A stretch of DNA of 23,671 bases from CALKHT01 sp964511575. GTDB lineage: Bacteria > Planctomycetota > Phycisphaerae > Phycisphaerales > Phycisphaeraceae. The stretch spans positions 1 through 23,671 of the forward strand of contig CAZEFM010000058.1 of NCBI GenBank assembly GCA_964511575.1. The letters run 5' to 3'. The position numbers and the translations under genes are program-made. Shown piece after piece: positions 6,690 to 14,696 of this stretch. The notes below the pieces were generated by a model. The model searched no databases. It was not told the DNA's origin and saw only the letters and a list, made by a program, of their open reading frames with translations. How positions within the stretch are numbered: the first letter of the stretch is position 1; each line of letters begins with the position of its first letter.

Positions 6690-7676
6690 ATGAAACGATG
6701 GACCCTGGTGTGGTCGACGGCAGTGGTGCTGAGCCTGGGCGGCGGAATGGCGTCAGGGCAATCGTTTGAGGAGCGGCTTGAACGCGTGCGGCAGCAGCGC
6801 GAACAGGAACGCGCCGCCCGGGCGGCTGCGGCAACGGCGGCGGTGACCGAAGCCGGCGTCGCGCAGGAACCATCCATCCCCCAAAAGATGCGCACCATGC
6901 TGCGGCAGGTGGAACTGGAAGAGGTCACCGCGCGCGAGGCGTTTCAATGGTGGTCGCGCACCACGGGGATTCCGCTGGTGATGGACTGGACCGCGCTGGA
7001 ACTGGCGGGTGTTCTGCCCGATGCACGCGTGTCGCTGAAACTGGACCACGTGCCGGCCGAGCAGATGCTGCACCTGCTGATCAAGCAGGTGGCGCCGGAC
7101 GTGCCGATGATCTACGAATCGACGCCCTGGTACGTGCAGGTGATGACCAAGGAACAGGCGAACCAGATCACCGTGACGCGGATTTATGAGATTAACGACC
7201 TGCTGGTGCGCGTGCCCGACTTCAAGGGGCCTGAGTTCGATCTGGAAAACGCGCTGGACACCAATCGTCAGTCCGGCGGTCGCGGATCGAGCGGCGGCGG
7301 CGGCGGTGGACGCAGCGGCGGCCTGTTCTCCGACGACGACAAGGATGACAAGGAAGTGGTGCTGACCAAGACGGAGCGCGGTGAGCAGATCGCCACCCTC
7401 ATCCGCGACACCATCGAGCCGGAAACGTGGGATGTTTACGGCGGGCGCAGCACGATCCGTTACTTCGAAGGCAAGCTGGTGGTCAACGCGCCGATGTACG
7501 TGCATCGTCAGATCGGTCTGCCCATGCCGTCGCGTCACAACCGAACGGCGGCACCTGCGGGAAACAGCGTGCGTGAGCCGGCCCGTACCCCCTCCGGCCG
7601 TCGCACCGTTCCCCCGCCGCGCGGCCGCAACTACAACCCGGCGCGGGCTCCGGGCGTGTCCGGGGTGCAGCAATAA
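6690..7676 (+). CDS. Secretin N-terminal (STN)-domain protein lacking a secretin pore domain
   Basis: The 328-residue product has a signal peptide at about 1-24 and a charged coiled segment at 25-45. An STN-like domain covers about 65-135 ('MLRQVELEEVTAREAFQWW', 'VSLKLDHVPAEQMLHLL'). Next comes the planctomycetal signature 'YEINDLLVRVPDFKGPEFD', a Gly-Ser linker, and a second half 'TLIRDTIEPETWDVYGG' with 'FEGKLVVNAPMYVHRQI'. The tail is rich in Pro, Arg and Ala. STN domains form the periplasmic entrance of secretins and TonB-dependent receptors, but no beta-barrel pore segment is present here. The protein is probably periplasmic and may partner the pseudopilin machinery; this is inference. 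It converges on the large minus-strand operon with 59 bases between stops. Confidence 0.75.
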   Translation: MKRWTLVWSTAVVLSLGGGMASGQSFEERLERVRQQREQERAARAAAATAAVTEAGVAQEPSIPQKMRTMLRQVELEEVTAREAFQWWSRTTGIPLVMDWTALELAGVLPDARVSLKLDHVPAEQMLHLLIKQVAPDVPMIYESTPWYVQVMTKEQANQITVTRIYEINDLLVRVPDFKGPEFDLENALDTNRQSGGRGSSGGGGGGRSGGLFSDDDKDDKEVVLTKTERGEQIATLIRDTIEPETWDVYGGRSTIRYFEGKLVVNAPMYVHRQIGLPMPSRHNRTAAPAGNSVREPARTPSGRRTVPPPRGRNYNPARAPGVSGVQQ

Positions 7677-7735
7677 CCCCTCGGCGCGCTTCCCGCCGTG
7701 CCTGATCCGTTTGCCTTAACGCACAAACCCGCCGT

Positions 7736-8941
7736 TTACGCGATGCTGGCCGCCGGGGCAGCGCTGTTCACGGCAGCGACATCGACGCGCCGGCCCGATT
7801 CCGCCGAGCGCACCGCCGCTTCCAGCACGCGCATGCACGCCAGGCCGTCGTCGAAGTTCGGCTGAACGGAACCGTTCTTGGCGATGGCGTCGAGGAAATC
7901 GACGACGGCATGCACGAACGCATGTTCGTAGCCGATGATGTGACCCGGGGGCCACCACGCCGCCACATACGGGTGTGTTGCCTCGGTAACAAGGATGGTG
8001 CGAAAGCCACCGCTCGTGTCACCTTCGGTGCGATCGTAGAACTGCAGTTCGTTCATACGTTCGAGGTTGAAGATGATGGATCCCTTGGAGCCGTAGATCT
8101 CAAAGGAGTTGTAGTTCTTGCGACCCCCTGCGAATCGGGACGACTCGAACGACCCCAGCGCGCCGTTCTCGAACTGCACCACGAGAAACGCGGCGTCGTC
8201 GACGTCGACCTCGCCCATTTTGGCGTTGCTGGTGTCGTTGCCGCCGCCCGCGTTGAAGGTGGAGGCGGATTCAACGATTGGTCGCTGCTTGATGAAGGTG
8301 GTCATCATGGCCTGCACCGAGGCGATCTCACCGACCAGGTACCGCGCCAGGTCGATCGAATGGCTGTTGAGATCAGCGTGTGGGCCGGCGCCCGCCGTTT
8401 CCTTGCGCAGGTGCCAGGTGAGCGGGAAGTTTGGATCCATGATCCAGTCCTGCAGGTAGCAGCCGCGCCAATGGTAGATCTGCCCGATGCGTCCTTCATC
8501 GATGAGTTGCCGGGCGTACGCGACGGCCGGGCAGCGACGGTAGTTGTGATTGACGTAGTGCACCAGCGGCTTGCCCTGCACCGCGGCGGCGAGTTCCTCG
8601 CCCTGTTCCAGCGTGAGGCAGAACGGCTTCTCGAGGAACACGTGCTTGCCCGCCTTCACCGCCGCCAGGGCAATGTCGAAGTGGAGGTTGGGCGGTGCGG
8701 CCACGTCCACGATGTCGATATCGTCGCGGGTGACGGCCTTTGTCCAGTCCGTCTCGATCTCCTGCCAACCCCATCGGTCAGCGAACTCCTGCAGCGGGCC
8801 GGCGTTGCGACCACACACCACTTTCATCACAGGTTCATAAGCTGTGTCAAAGAACAACGGCGCTTCCCGCCATGCCTGGCTGTGCGCCTTGCCCATGAAC
8901 TTGTAGCCGATCATTGCGACGTTCAGTTTCTTCTTCGCCAC
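7736..8941 (-). CDS. Gfo/Idh/MocA-family oxidoreductase (second copy, last gene of the operon)
   Basis: The 401-residue protein has an N-terminal Rossmann fold with 'MIGYKFMGKAH' in the dinucleotide-binding loop, the family signature 'FLEKPFCLT' (Glu104-Lys105-Pro106), and the substrate-side motif 'GAGPHADLNSHSIDLARYL', where His and Asp probably act in catalysis. Family members oxidise or reduce sugar hydroxyls with NAD(P), including inositol, glucose-fructose and 3-keto-sugar reactions; they are cytoplasmic. The start is a GTG at 8941 with GGGAGG eight bases upstream. It follows the isomerase-like gene after 85 bases, the widest gap in the operon, which may hold an internal promoter. It differs from the first Gfo/Idh/MocA gene in length and motif detail, so the two probably have different substrates. 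Confidence 0.9.
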   Translation of the reverse strand: MAKKKLNVAMIGYKFMGKAHSQAWREAPLFFDTAYEPVMKVVCGRNAGPLQEFADRWGWQEIETDWTKAVTRDDIDIVDVAAPPNLHFDIALAAVKAGKHVFLEKPFCLTLEQGEELAAAVQGKPLVHYVNHNYRRCPAVAYARQLIDEGRIGQIYHWRGCYLQDWIMDPNFPLTWHLRKETAGAGPHADLNSHSIDLARYLVGEIASVQAMMTTFIKQRPIVESASTFNAGGGNDTSNAKMGEVDVDDAAFLVVQFENGALGSFESSRFAGGRKNYNSFEIYGSKGSIIFNLERMNELQFYDRTEGDTSGGFRTILVTEATHPYVAAWWPPGHIIGYEHAFVHAVVDFLDAIAKNGSVQPNFDDGLACMRVLEAAVRSAESGRRVDVAAVNSAAPAASIA

Positions 8942-8985
8942 CGCGTGTGCCTCCCGATCATTAACGTTTGTAAGCAGACTGCCTG

Positions 8986-9014
8986 ATCTTCTTCAGCGAT
9001 ATGCCATGCGTCAA
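8986..9014 (-). promoter_or_regulatory. Possible internal promoter before the last operon gene
   Basis: On the minus strand TTGACG (9014-9009) and GAAGAT (8991-8986) are 17 bases apart, in the largest intergenic gap of the operon. The -10 match is only three of six. Confidence 0.2.
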
Positions 9015-9026
9015 CTCTTTCCGGAA

Positions 9027-10349
9027 TCAGATCGCATCGACTTCCATGTTGAACACCTTGGCGATCATGTTGATGTCGTTGAGGTTGTGCCCCTGCATGA
9101 CCAGGTAATGATGCGACGCCAGGCTGTTCATGAGCCTGTGTCCATCGCGCACCTTCACCAGACCTCCGTTGACGCAGTCCGAATCGGGGTACTGCACATA
9201 ACCCTTGAGCGTGCTCTCCGCCACGGTGATGCGATCCAGCGTCGGGTGCAGCTTTGCCAGCGTGGTCGGCCCCGTGGGAAAGCGCGCATCGATGGCGGTG
9301 GCGTTGTCGTTGACGATCGCCAGCACCTTCTTGCGCAGGGTCCAATCGGTGGCGAACGATTGGGGAATCACCCCCATGTACCCGCAATGGGCGATGAGAA
9401 TGTGGTTCTCCGGTTCGTCTTCCACCTCGGGGAAGTGCGAGATGCGCTCGTGCTTCAACGCTGCCTGCCCCATCAGGAAAGGGTACAGGTTGGTCATGAA
9501 GATGGGCACGCCCAGCGACTTGTGCAGCAGATACTTCGAGAGCATCGACATCGTGTCGCCTTCACAGCCCCAGATAAGCTGCCGCTCCTGGTAGAGGAGG
9601 TTGAAGGCGAGGCATGGCGTGGTGTCGGAAAAGTGAGACTCGTTGAGGCAGTTGATGCCGAGGCCCTGAATATCGGGGTCGGCATCGAGTTCCCGCTTCA
9701 GCGCGAGATACATTTTGCCCGCGCTGGTGACCGGTTTGCCCTTGGCGCCGTTGCAGCCGAACTGTTTCGTCGCCAGCGCCGCCTCGGCTTCGCTGTCGGG
9801 GATCGCCATCGCCGCCTGTCCCAGCGCGCGGTAGCTGCGCTTTTCAATCGACACGCCGAACTTGGCGAAGATGCGCTGCGTGCATTCGTCCTCCCACCAG
9901 TAGAAGCGTTTGAAGATCGGTGCCTGCGCCCCCTTGCCGGGGTTGTCCTGGTAGACGACGAACTTCGCGTTCCTGAGGTCGCGACGGACACGGAGGGCGG
10001 CACACACTTTGCGCGTCTGCTCGATGTCGTAGGGGGCAATGGTATCAACGCCCTCACTTCGGAGGTAGCTGATGAGTTCCCAATCCCACATGGACATGGT
10101 GCCGAACTCACTGGTGATCACGAGGATCGGTCGATCGATCGCGCGGAAGTCGGCGACGCGCCGGTAGCCTTCGCCGAGAAACTGCGGGAAGATCACCGCG
10201 TCACAGTCGGGCAGCGCGGCTCCCAGCGGCACGGGGGCAAGCAGTTCAGCGTCATCCGCGAGCAGACGCTGAAGGTTGGTGAGTTGCACATCGAACCCGT
10301 CGTCGCGGCCGGGCTCGAAGTAAAGCGGGACAAGGCGTGGTTTACTCAT
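9027..10349 (-). CDS. L-fucose isomerase-like protein
   Basis: The 440-residue protein looks like a member of the L-fucose/L-arabinose isomerase fold superfamily, which interconverts aldoses and ketoses with a divalent metal. Visible features are the alpha/beta N-terminal part with 'PILVITSEFGTMSMWDWEL', the segment 'GINCLNESHF' (Glu237), 'WGCEGDTMSML' (Glu263, Asp265) and 'ASHHYLVMQGH' near the C-terminus (His413, His414, His421). These fit the Glu/Asp/His metal-site layout of that family, but exact residue equivalence needs alignment. It is shorter than E. coli FucI (about 590 residues) and closer to uncharacterised planctomycetal relatives. The ATG at 10349 has GAGG six bases upstream. It follows the TIM-barrel gene by 15 bases in the operon. 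Confidence 0.8.
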   Translation of the reverse strand: MSKPRLVPLYFEPGRDDGFDVQLTNLQRLLADDAELLAPVPLGAALPDCDAVIFPQFLGEGYRRVADFRAIDRPILVITSEFGTMSMWDWELISYLRSEGVDTIAPYDIEQTRKVCAALRVRRDLRNAKFVVYQDNPGKGAQAPIFKRFYWWEDECTQRIFAKFGVSIEKRSYRALGQAAMAIPDSEAEAALATKQFGCNGAKGKPVTSAGKMYLALKRELDADPDIQGLGINCLNESHFSDTTPCLAFNLLYQERQLIWGCEGDTMSMLSKYLLHKSLGVPIFMTNLYPFLMGQAALKHERISHFPEVEDEPENHILIAHCGYMGVIPQSFATDWTLRKKVLAIVNDNATAIDARFPTGPTTLAKLHPTLDRITVAESTLKGYVQYPDSDCVNGGLVKVRDGHRLMNSLASHHYLVMQGHNLNDINMIAKVFNMEVDAI

Positions 10350-10364
10350 GTTTTCCTCAATGGT

Positions 10365-11258
10365 TCAATGTGCGCCCGCCGTTGCCGTTTCCGATTCGAC
10401 CTGCTCGGAGATCTGCTTGAGCACCTTGACGCTTTGCGCCACCGCGGCGTCCTCTTCCTCGTTGTAGTCCGGGTGCAGGTAGTCGATTTCCATGGCCAGG
10501 AAGCCCTGATAGTCGGCCGCCTTGAGCAGACGCGCCAGCGTCAGGTTGTCGATGAACCCATCGCCCACCGGCGTGCAGGCGAAGAAGCACCAGTCCGTCA
10601 CCTTGCGATCGGGCGCCGCCACCTTCAGGTCCTTGATGTGCGTTGCCAGAACATGCGGCGCCAGCTTCTTCATGCCGTCCACCGGATCGTCCAGCAGGCG
10701 GGCGAAGTTGCCCGTGTCGAAGTTGATGCCCAGCCAATCCGTACCGACGCGTTCCAGAAGCTGCAGGCACTCATCGGCGGTAAAGTCGATGTGGTTTTCG
10801 ATCGCCATCTTGATGCCGTGATCCCGCGCCACGGGCACCGCTTCCTTGAGCATGGCGACCAGGCGATCGATCTGTTCCTGGTGATTCTCGAAGCGGAAGG
10901 TGAAGGACGACCCCACGATGCGCATCACGTTCGCGCCGATCGCCTTTGCCTGATCGAATGCCTTGATCATCGCCCTGAATTCGTCCTTGTTCTTGCCGCC
11001 CTCCAGACCGTCGGGATGACCCCACGCCCAGACGCGATCCATGTTGTACTTGTCCAGGCGCTCGGCGACCGATCGCATGTAGCCCGCATCGTCGCGCTGA
11101 TCGACGAAGCACGATTCCAGCGACACGCCGTCAACCCCCAGTTCGTGGGCGCGATCGATGAAATCCTCCAACGTCATGCGCCGCAGCGGCTGGTTCTGGA
11201 ACGGATACACCTCGCCAAAGAAACGGTGGTAGCAGTAGCTGTCGATCCCTACTTTCAT
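10365..11258 (-). CDS. Sugar phosphate isomerase/epimerase (xylose-isomerase-like TIM barrel)
   Basis: The 297-residue protein matches the AP-endonuclease-2/xylose-isomerase-like TIM barrel family. The expected metal ligands fall at the ends of barrel strands: Glu154 in 'MAIENH', Asp181 in 'GINFDTGNF', His207 in 'ATHIKDL' and Glu257 in 'LAMEIDY'. Relatives include IolE, IolI, UlaE and hydroxypyruvate and ketose 3-epimerases, some of which act on keto-sugars. The ATG at 11258 has AAGGAG seven bases upstream. That box overlaps the stop codon of the UlaG-like gene, so the two are probably coupled. Together with the Gfo/Idh/MocA genes it suggests handling of keto-sugars or keto-inositols; the exact reaction cannot be read from sequence. 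Confidence 0.88.
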   Translation of the reverse strand: MKVGIDSYCYHRFFGEVYPFQNQPLRRMTLEDFIDRAHELGVDGVSLESCFVDQRDDAGYMRSVAERLDKYNMDRVWAWGHPDGLEGGKNKDEFRAMIKAFDQAKAIGANVMRIVGSSFTFRFENHQEQIDRLVAMLKEAVPVARDHGIKMAIENHIDFTADECLQLLERVGTDWLGINFDTGNFARLLDDPVDGMKKLAPHVLATHIKDLKVAAPDRKVTDWCFFACTPVGDGFIDNLTLARLLKAADYQGFLAMEIDYLHPDYNEEEDAAVAQSVKVLKQISEQVESETATAGAH

Positions 11259-11269
11259 CGCAAAACTCC

Positions 11270-12142
11270 TTAGCAAGGTGAAACGGGAAGAGGTTGAAAG
11301 ATCATTGTGTGATTCACGGTTGGCACGACAAGGCGGGGTGCTTCGGTCTGCGCAGTTGCCGCCAGCGCCAGTGTTTGCTCATCGCACGTGTTGAATGCGA
11401 ACATGCCGAAGTGATGCGGCACCAACCACGGGACGCGCAGCGTTCGACACAACGCGATCGCCTCATTGAGCGACATGTTGCCCGGCACACCGTGCTCGCG
11501 ACGATACGCATCGCGTCCGTTGCACGGCAGCAGCGCCACATCGATCCCCCACGGCGCCAGCGTGTCCGCCAAACCGTCGTAAGGAATGGTGTCGCCCGAA
11601 TGGTACAGCGTGCATGTCGGTGTCTGCATGACGAATCCGAGGAAGCGATGCCGCCCCTCATCGTCCCGCTCCATTTGCTCGTGCGCCGATGCGACCACGT
11701 GCAACTGCAGCGACGCGCCCACAGTTAACCGCACCCCCGCGTCCACCGCAAATGTGCGATCTCTCGGCACGCCGATGCGCCAGGCATGCTCGGATTCCGC
11801 AGCGGGAATCACGAAGCGACACTGCGGATTGTTGCTCGCGATGGCTGGCAACGTCCCGGGGTCCATGTGATCCGTGTGACGATGCGTGCACAGCACCAGA
11901 TCGATGTCGCGCAGCGCCTGCGGCTCAATCGGCGCGGGCATCATTCTCGTGTGAGGAAACAACTTGCCCGCATACTTCACCGCCAGACTGTTGGACAGAT
12001 ACGGATCGATCACGATCCGCAACCCCGCCATGCGGATGACGAATCCCGCCTGTCCCAACCACGCAACGCGCACCTCACCGACGCCTGCCTCGGCGGCAAG
12101 CATCGCGATCACATCACATGGCTCCACATGGACTCGCAACAC
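11270..12142 (-). CDS. UlaG-like metallo-beta-lactamase-fold hydrolase (putative sugar lactonase)
   Basis: The 290-residue protein has the metallo-beta-lactamase core: 'WLGQAGF', the metal motif 'CTHRHTDHMDP' (His87, His89, Asp91, His92), 'VVASAHEQ', 'LYHSGDTIPYDG' and 'VPHHFGMFAFNT'. The order and wording of these motifs resemble UlaG, the L-ascorbate-6-phosphate lactonase of E. coli. The likely role is hydrolysis of a sugar lactone or its phosphate in the cytoplasm. Its place in an operon with dehydrogenases that could make a lactone agrees with this. The start is a GTG at 12142 with AAAGGA a few bases upstream, seven bases after the stop of the hydroxyacid dehydrogenase gene. L-ascorbate itself is not implied, since no UlaD-type decarboxylase is nearby. 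Confidence 0.85.
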   Translation of the reverse strand: MLRVHVEPCDVIAMLAAEAGVGEVRVAWLGQAGFVIRMAGLRIVIDPYLSNSLAVKYAGKLFPHTRMMPAPIEPQALRDIDLVLCTHRHTDHMDPGTLPAIASNNPQCRFVIPAAESEHAWRIGVPRDRTFAVDAGVRLTVGASLQLHVVASAHEQMERDDEGRHRFLGFVMQTPTCTLYHSGDTIPYDGLADTLAPWGIDVALLPCNGRDAYRREHGVPGNMSLNEAIALCRTLRVPWLVPHHFGMFAFNTCDEQTLALAATAQTEAPRLVVPTVNHTMIFQPLPVSPC

Positions 12143-12149
12143 TGTTCCT

Positions 12150-13094
12150 TTACGTCAACACGGCGCTTGGCGCCAGCACTTCAAGAAGATTCCGCACGGC
12201 CGCCTCCACCGCGTTGTTCACACTCTCACCGGTAAAACCTCCGATGTGCGGCGTGCAGATCACCCGTTCGTGTTGGAGCAGGCCGGTCACCTTTGGCGGT
12301 TCGGTTTCGAACACGTCCAGTGCGATACCGCCGAGCTGACCCGACTCGAGCAACGGAAGCGCGGCTGCGGTGTCGATCAACTGATGACGCGCGGTGTTCA
12401 CGATCAGCACACCGCGCTTCATCGCTGACAGCCGTGCCTCATCAAGCAGCGTCGAGCCGTCCTCCGGCGGGGGACAATGCAGGCTTATCACGTCCGCCTC
12501 CGCCACGATCTGATCGATCGATGCATACGCAAACGCATTCCCAGGGCTGAACGTCGCATCGGGGTAAACGTCATACGCCAACACACGCATGCCCAACCCC
12601 AGCGCCATCCTCGCCAGGCGCTTGCCGATCTGCCCGCAACCGACGATGCCGAGGACGCGTCCGCTCAGTTCGATGCCGCGCATCCGTTTCCACTGCCCCG
12701 CCTTGATCGCACGGTCGCTTGCGGGAATGGCGCGCGCCAGAGCGAACATGTGGGCGACGGCCAGCTCCGCCACCCCCTGCGCGTTGGCGCCGTTGGCTGG
12801 AAGCACCGCGATGTTCAATCGCTTCGCGGCATCGAGGTCGATGTTGTCGATCCCCACCCCGTTGCGTGCGATCACCTTCAACGTTGTCGCCGATTCGAGT
12901 ACCTCCGCGGTGACCGGCTCGACACCTGCAAGGTAGCCGCTGCACCCACCGATCGCTTCGCGCAACTGCGTCTCGGTGGGCTGCTTTCCCTCACCGCACA
13001 GCACCACTTCGCAACCGGCGCGGCGCAGCGCGTCCAGCGCCGGGTGTCCGCCCGCCGCGGTGATCGACCGGGGAGTGACGAGCACTTTCATCAT
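12150..13094 (-). CDS. D-isomer-specific 2-hydroxyacid dehydrogenase (phosphoglycerate dehydrogenase-like)
   Basis: The 314-residue protein shows the full 2-hydroxyacid dehydrogenase layout. It has 'VIARNGVGIDNIDLDAA' in the substrate domain, the NAD loop 'GIVGCGQIGKRLA' (residues 149-161) followed by 'YDVYPD' with Asp175 favouring NAD, then Arg236 in 'VNTARHQLID', an acidic residue in 'DVFETEPP' and His283 in 'TPHIGGFTG' as the catalytic set. The usual 'ARGG' after the catalytic Arg is 'ARHQ' here. There is no ACT domain, so it is a short form and not a regulated SerA. The start is ATG at 13094, overlapping the stop of the cupin isomerase gene by four bases; earlier in-frame codons would lie inside that gene. 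It may oxidise an aldonate or hydroxyacid intermediate of the pathway. Confidence 0.92.
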   Translation of the reverse strand: MMKVLVTPRSITAAGGHPALDALRRAGCEVVLCGEGKQPTETQLREAIGGCSGYLAGVEPVTAEVLESATTLKVIARNGVGIDNIDLDAAKRLNIAVLPANGANAQGVAELAVAHMFALARAIPASDRAIKAGQWKRMRGIELSGRVLGIVGCGQIGKRLARMALGLGMRVLAYDVYPDATFSPGNAFAYASIDQIVAEADVISLHCPPPEDGSTLLDEARLSAMKRGVLIVNTARHQLIDTAAALPLLESGQLGGIALDVFETEPPKVTGLLQHERVICTPHIGGFTGESVNNAVEAAVRNLLEVLAPSAVLT

Positions 13095-13654
13095 TCGATG
13101 ACAACCTCGCCGTTGCGGATGAAGATGCGCTTGGGAAACCCTTCGCGCTCGATGTCGCCGTAGTTGTGTCCCGCTTCGGCCGGGTAGGCGCAGAACGAGA
13201 TCAACGGCTCGTTGCCGGTATTGATCGAGCGATGCGCCCAATGGGGCGGCACGTACACCATGCGGTTTCGCATGATCGGCTCCGCCACGCATTCACCATC
13301 GACCGTCTTGTTCATCATGTATCCCTGCCCGCACACGCCGAGGTAGATTTCGCACGTGCCGCTGACCGTGTGGTAATGCCCCTTGGTCATGAAACATTCC
13401 TCACCGACGCGGCCGGGATAAAGCTTACTGATGCAGAAGCGCAAATGCCCCGACTCTTCCGGAATGTGCTTTTCGAAGACTTCGTAATGTACCGGATCGC
13501 CATCATCGATCAGACGCTGCAGCGCTGCCTCGTCGGCGTAGTACCCCTTCATGTCCGAGGCGCGGCGCACCAGATGAACGTCCGGTTCTTCCATCACGCC
13601 GGTGACCAAATCGATCGTCACGCCAAACGGCCGCATCAGGGCGGTGGATTCCAT
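13091..13654 (-). CDS. Cupin-type (archaeal-type) glucose-6-phosphate isomerase
   Basis: The 187-residue protein matches the cupin phosphoglucose isomerases known from Euryarchaeota and scattered bacteria, which are unrelated to the common PGI. It has 'MTKGHYHTVSGTCEIYLG' (His93, His95, Glu102), 'GQGYMMN', 'VYVPPHWAHRSINTG' (His141) and 'AGHNYGDI', which are the known metal and substrate positions of the family. The enzyme interconverts aldose and ketose 6-phosphates. The ATG at 13654 has AAGGAAGG just upstream; a GTG at 13669 would read through that box. The stop overlaps the next gene. In this operon it probably isomerises the phosphate formed by the FGGY kinase or a related sugar phosphate, which may not be glucose-6-phosphate. 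Confidence 0.92.
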   Translation of the reverse strand: MESTALMRPFGVTIDLVTGVMEEPDVHLVRRASDMKGYYADEAALQRLIDDGDPVHYEVFEKHIPEESGHLRFCISKLYPGRVGEECFMTKGHYHTVSGTCEIYLGVCGQGYMMNKTVDGECVAEPIMRNRMVYVPPHWAHRSINTGNEPLISFCAYPAEAGHNYGDIEREGFPKRIFIRNGEVVIE

Positions 13655-13682
13655 CGTTCCTTCCTTCACTCAAAAAAAATGT

Positions 13683-14657
13683 TCAGCGCGCCTCACGAGC
13701 GATGCGCGACAGTTCGTCAAACCGGGGCCCACGCACGGGAATGTCAACGTCGAACACTTCCGCAATCACGCGCGTCCAGCCATGGATGAAGTACACCCAT
13801 CCATCCTCAACGATGAGGTTTCGCGGATTCTCCTGTGCACGGGCCTGATCGAGAAACACCAGGTCACCGCGATAATTGAACTCCCACGCCAATCCGTCCT
13901 GCGGGAACACCGCCGCATCCGTAATCGGCGAACCCGGGGCATCCTTACCCAGTCCGGTGGCGTTGACCACGAGGGAATGCGGCTTCAACGTTGCCATCAG
14001 CGCATCGTTGTCCTCGGGACGCGGTGCGGTGTGATACTCGATCGGCATCGTGGCGCCGTGATCCTGGTGGAACTTGCGAATCGCTTCGAGTCGACCCGGG
14101 CTGCGATTGGACACCACGATGCGCGATGGCCTGTTGTCGCCATGACGCGGCTCGAGAAAGTACGAGCTCAGCGCCACCGATGACCCACCCGCCCCCATCA
14201 GAAACACCTCCGCACCGGTGTTCTTCCAGTGATTCTCCGGAAGGAACGCCTCCAGCGACAGACCACTGGTGATGGGATCCTTGGCATGCCCGATCAGCCG
14301 GCCATCACGCTTGGAAATGCAACTGATCTCGCCAGTCTCCTGGGCGTGCGGGTCCAGTTCGTCGAACATGTCGCGGCAGGCGGCAAGCAGATCGATCTTG
14401 TGCGTCGTCACCAACCCGCCCAGCGACAACGGATCATCACGCAGAAACGACACCACGCGGCGATACACCTGCGGATCATCGTGCTGGCGGCAGTCGATGC
14501 CCTGAATCGCGACATCGCCCAACCCGAGATACTCCGCCCAACGCGGAAACACCCGCATGATCGACGATTTACCCGTCGTCACACCGATGAAATAAAAGGT
14601 TGGCTTCACCGTTGCAGGAAACTGCTCACCGGCTGATGCCTGTACCGCTTGAACCAT
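13683..14657 (-). CDS. Shikimate/quinate dehydrogenase-like oxidoreductase
   Basis: The 324-residue protein has the two-domain form of shikimate dehydrogenases. The substrate domain opens with 'FYFIGVTTGKSSIMRVFPRW' and holds the catalytic lysine in 'GLVTTHKIDLL' (Lys87), followed by 'LIGHAKDPITSGLSLE' with Asp127 in the partner position. The NAD(P) loop is 'LMGAGGSSVALSSYFL', then 'VVSNRSPGRLEAI'. It is 30-50 residues longer than AroE, and the usual 'NTDxxG' after the lysine is 'AKDPIT', so the substrate is probably a cyclic polyol or keto-sugar and not shikimate. The ATG at 14657 has GGAG seven bases upstream and is preferred to a TTG at 14675. The operon lacks any other aromatic-pathway gene, which supports a divergent function. 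Confidence 0.82.
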   Translation of the reverse strand: MVQAVQASAGEQFPATVKPTFYFIGVTTGKSSIMRVFPRWAEYLGLGDVAIQGIDCRQHDDPQVYRRVVSFLRDDPLSLGGLVTTHKIDLLAACRDMFDELDPHAQETGEISCISKRDGRLIGHAKDPITSGLSLEAFLPENHWKNTGAEVFLMGAGGSSVALSSYFLEPRHGDNRPSRIVVSNRSPGRLEAIRKFHQDHGATMPIEYHTAPRPEDNDALMATLKPHSLVVNATGLGKDAPGSPITDAAVFPQDGLAWEFNYRGDLVFLDQARAQENPRNLIVEDGWVYFIHGWTRVIAEVFDVDIPVRGPRFDELSRIAREAR

Positions 14658-14696
14658 GAAAACACTCCAGGACAAAAATCGTTCTGCTGATCGGAG

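Noticed and set aside
7910..8986. Plus-strand frame of 358 codons
   Set aside because: Antisense to the second Gfo/Idh/MocA gene, no family resemblance.
9006..11273. Very long plus-strand open frame (755 codons)
   Set aside because: It is antisense to the isomerase-like and TIM-barrel genes, whose families are recognisable. Its translation is Arg/His/Val-rich with no known motif, a normal effect of high-GC codon usage.
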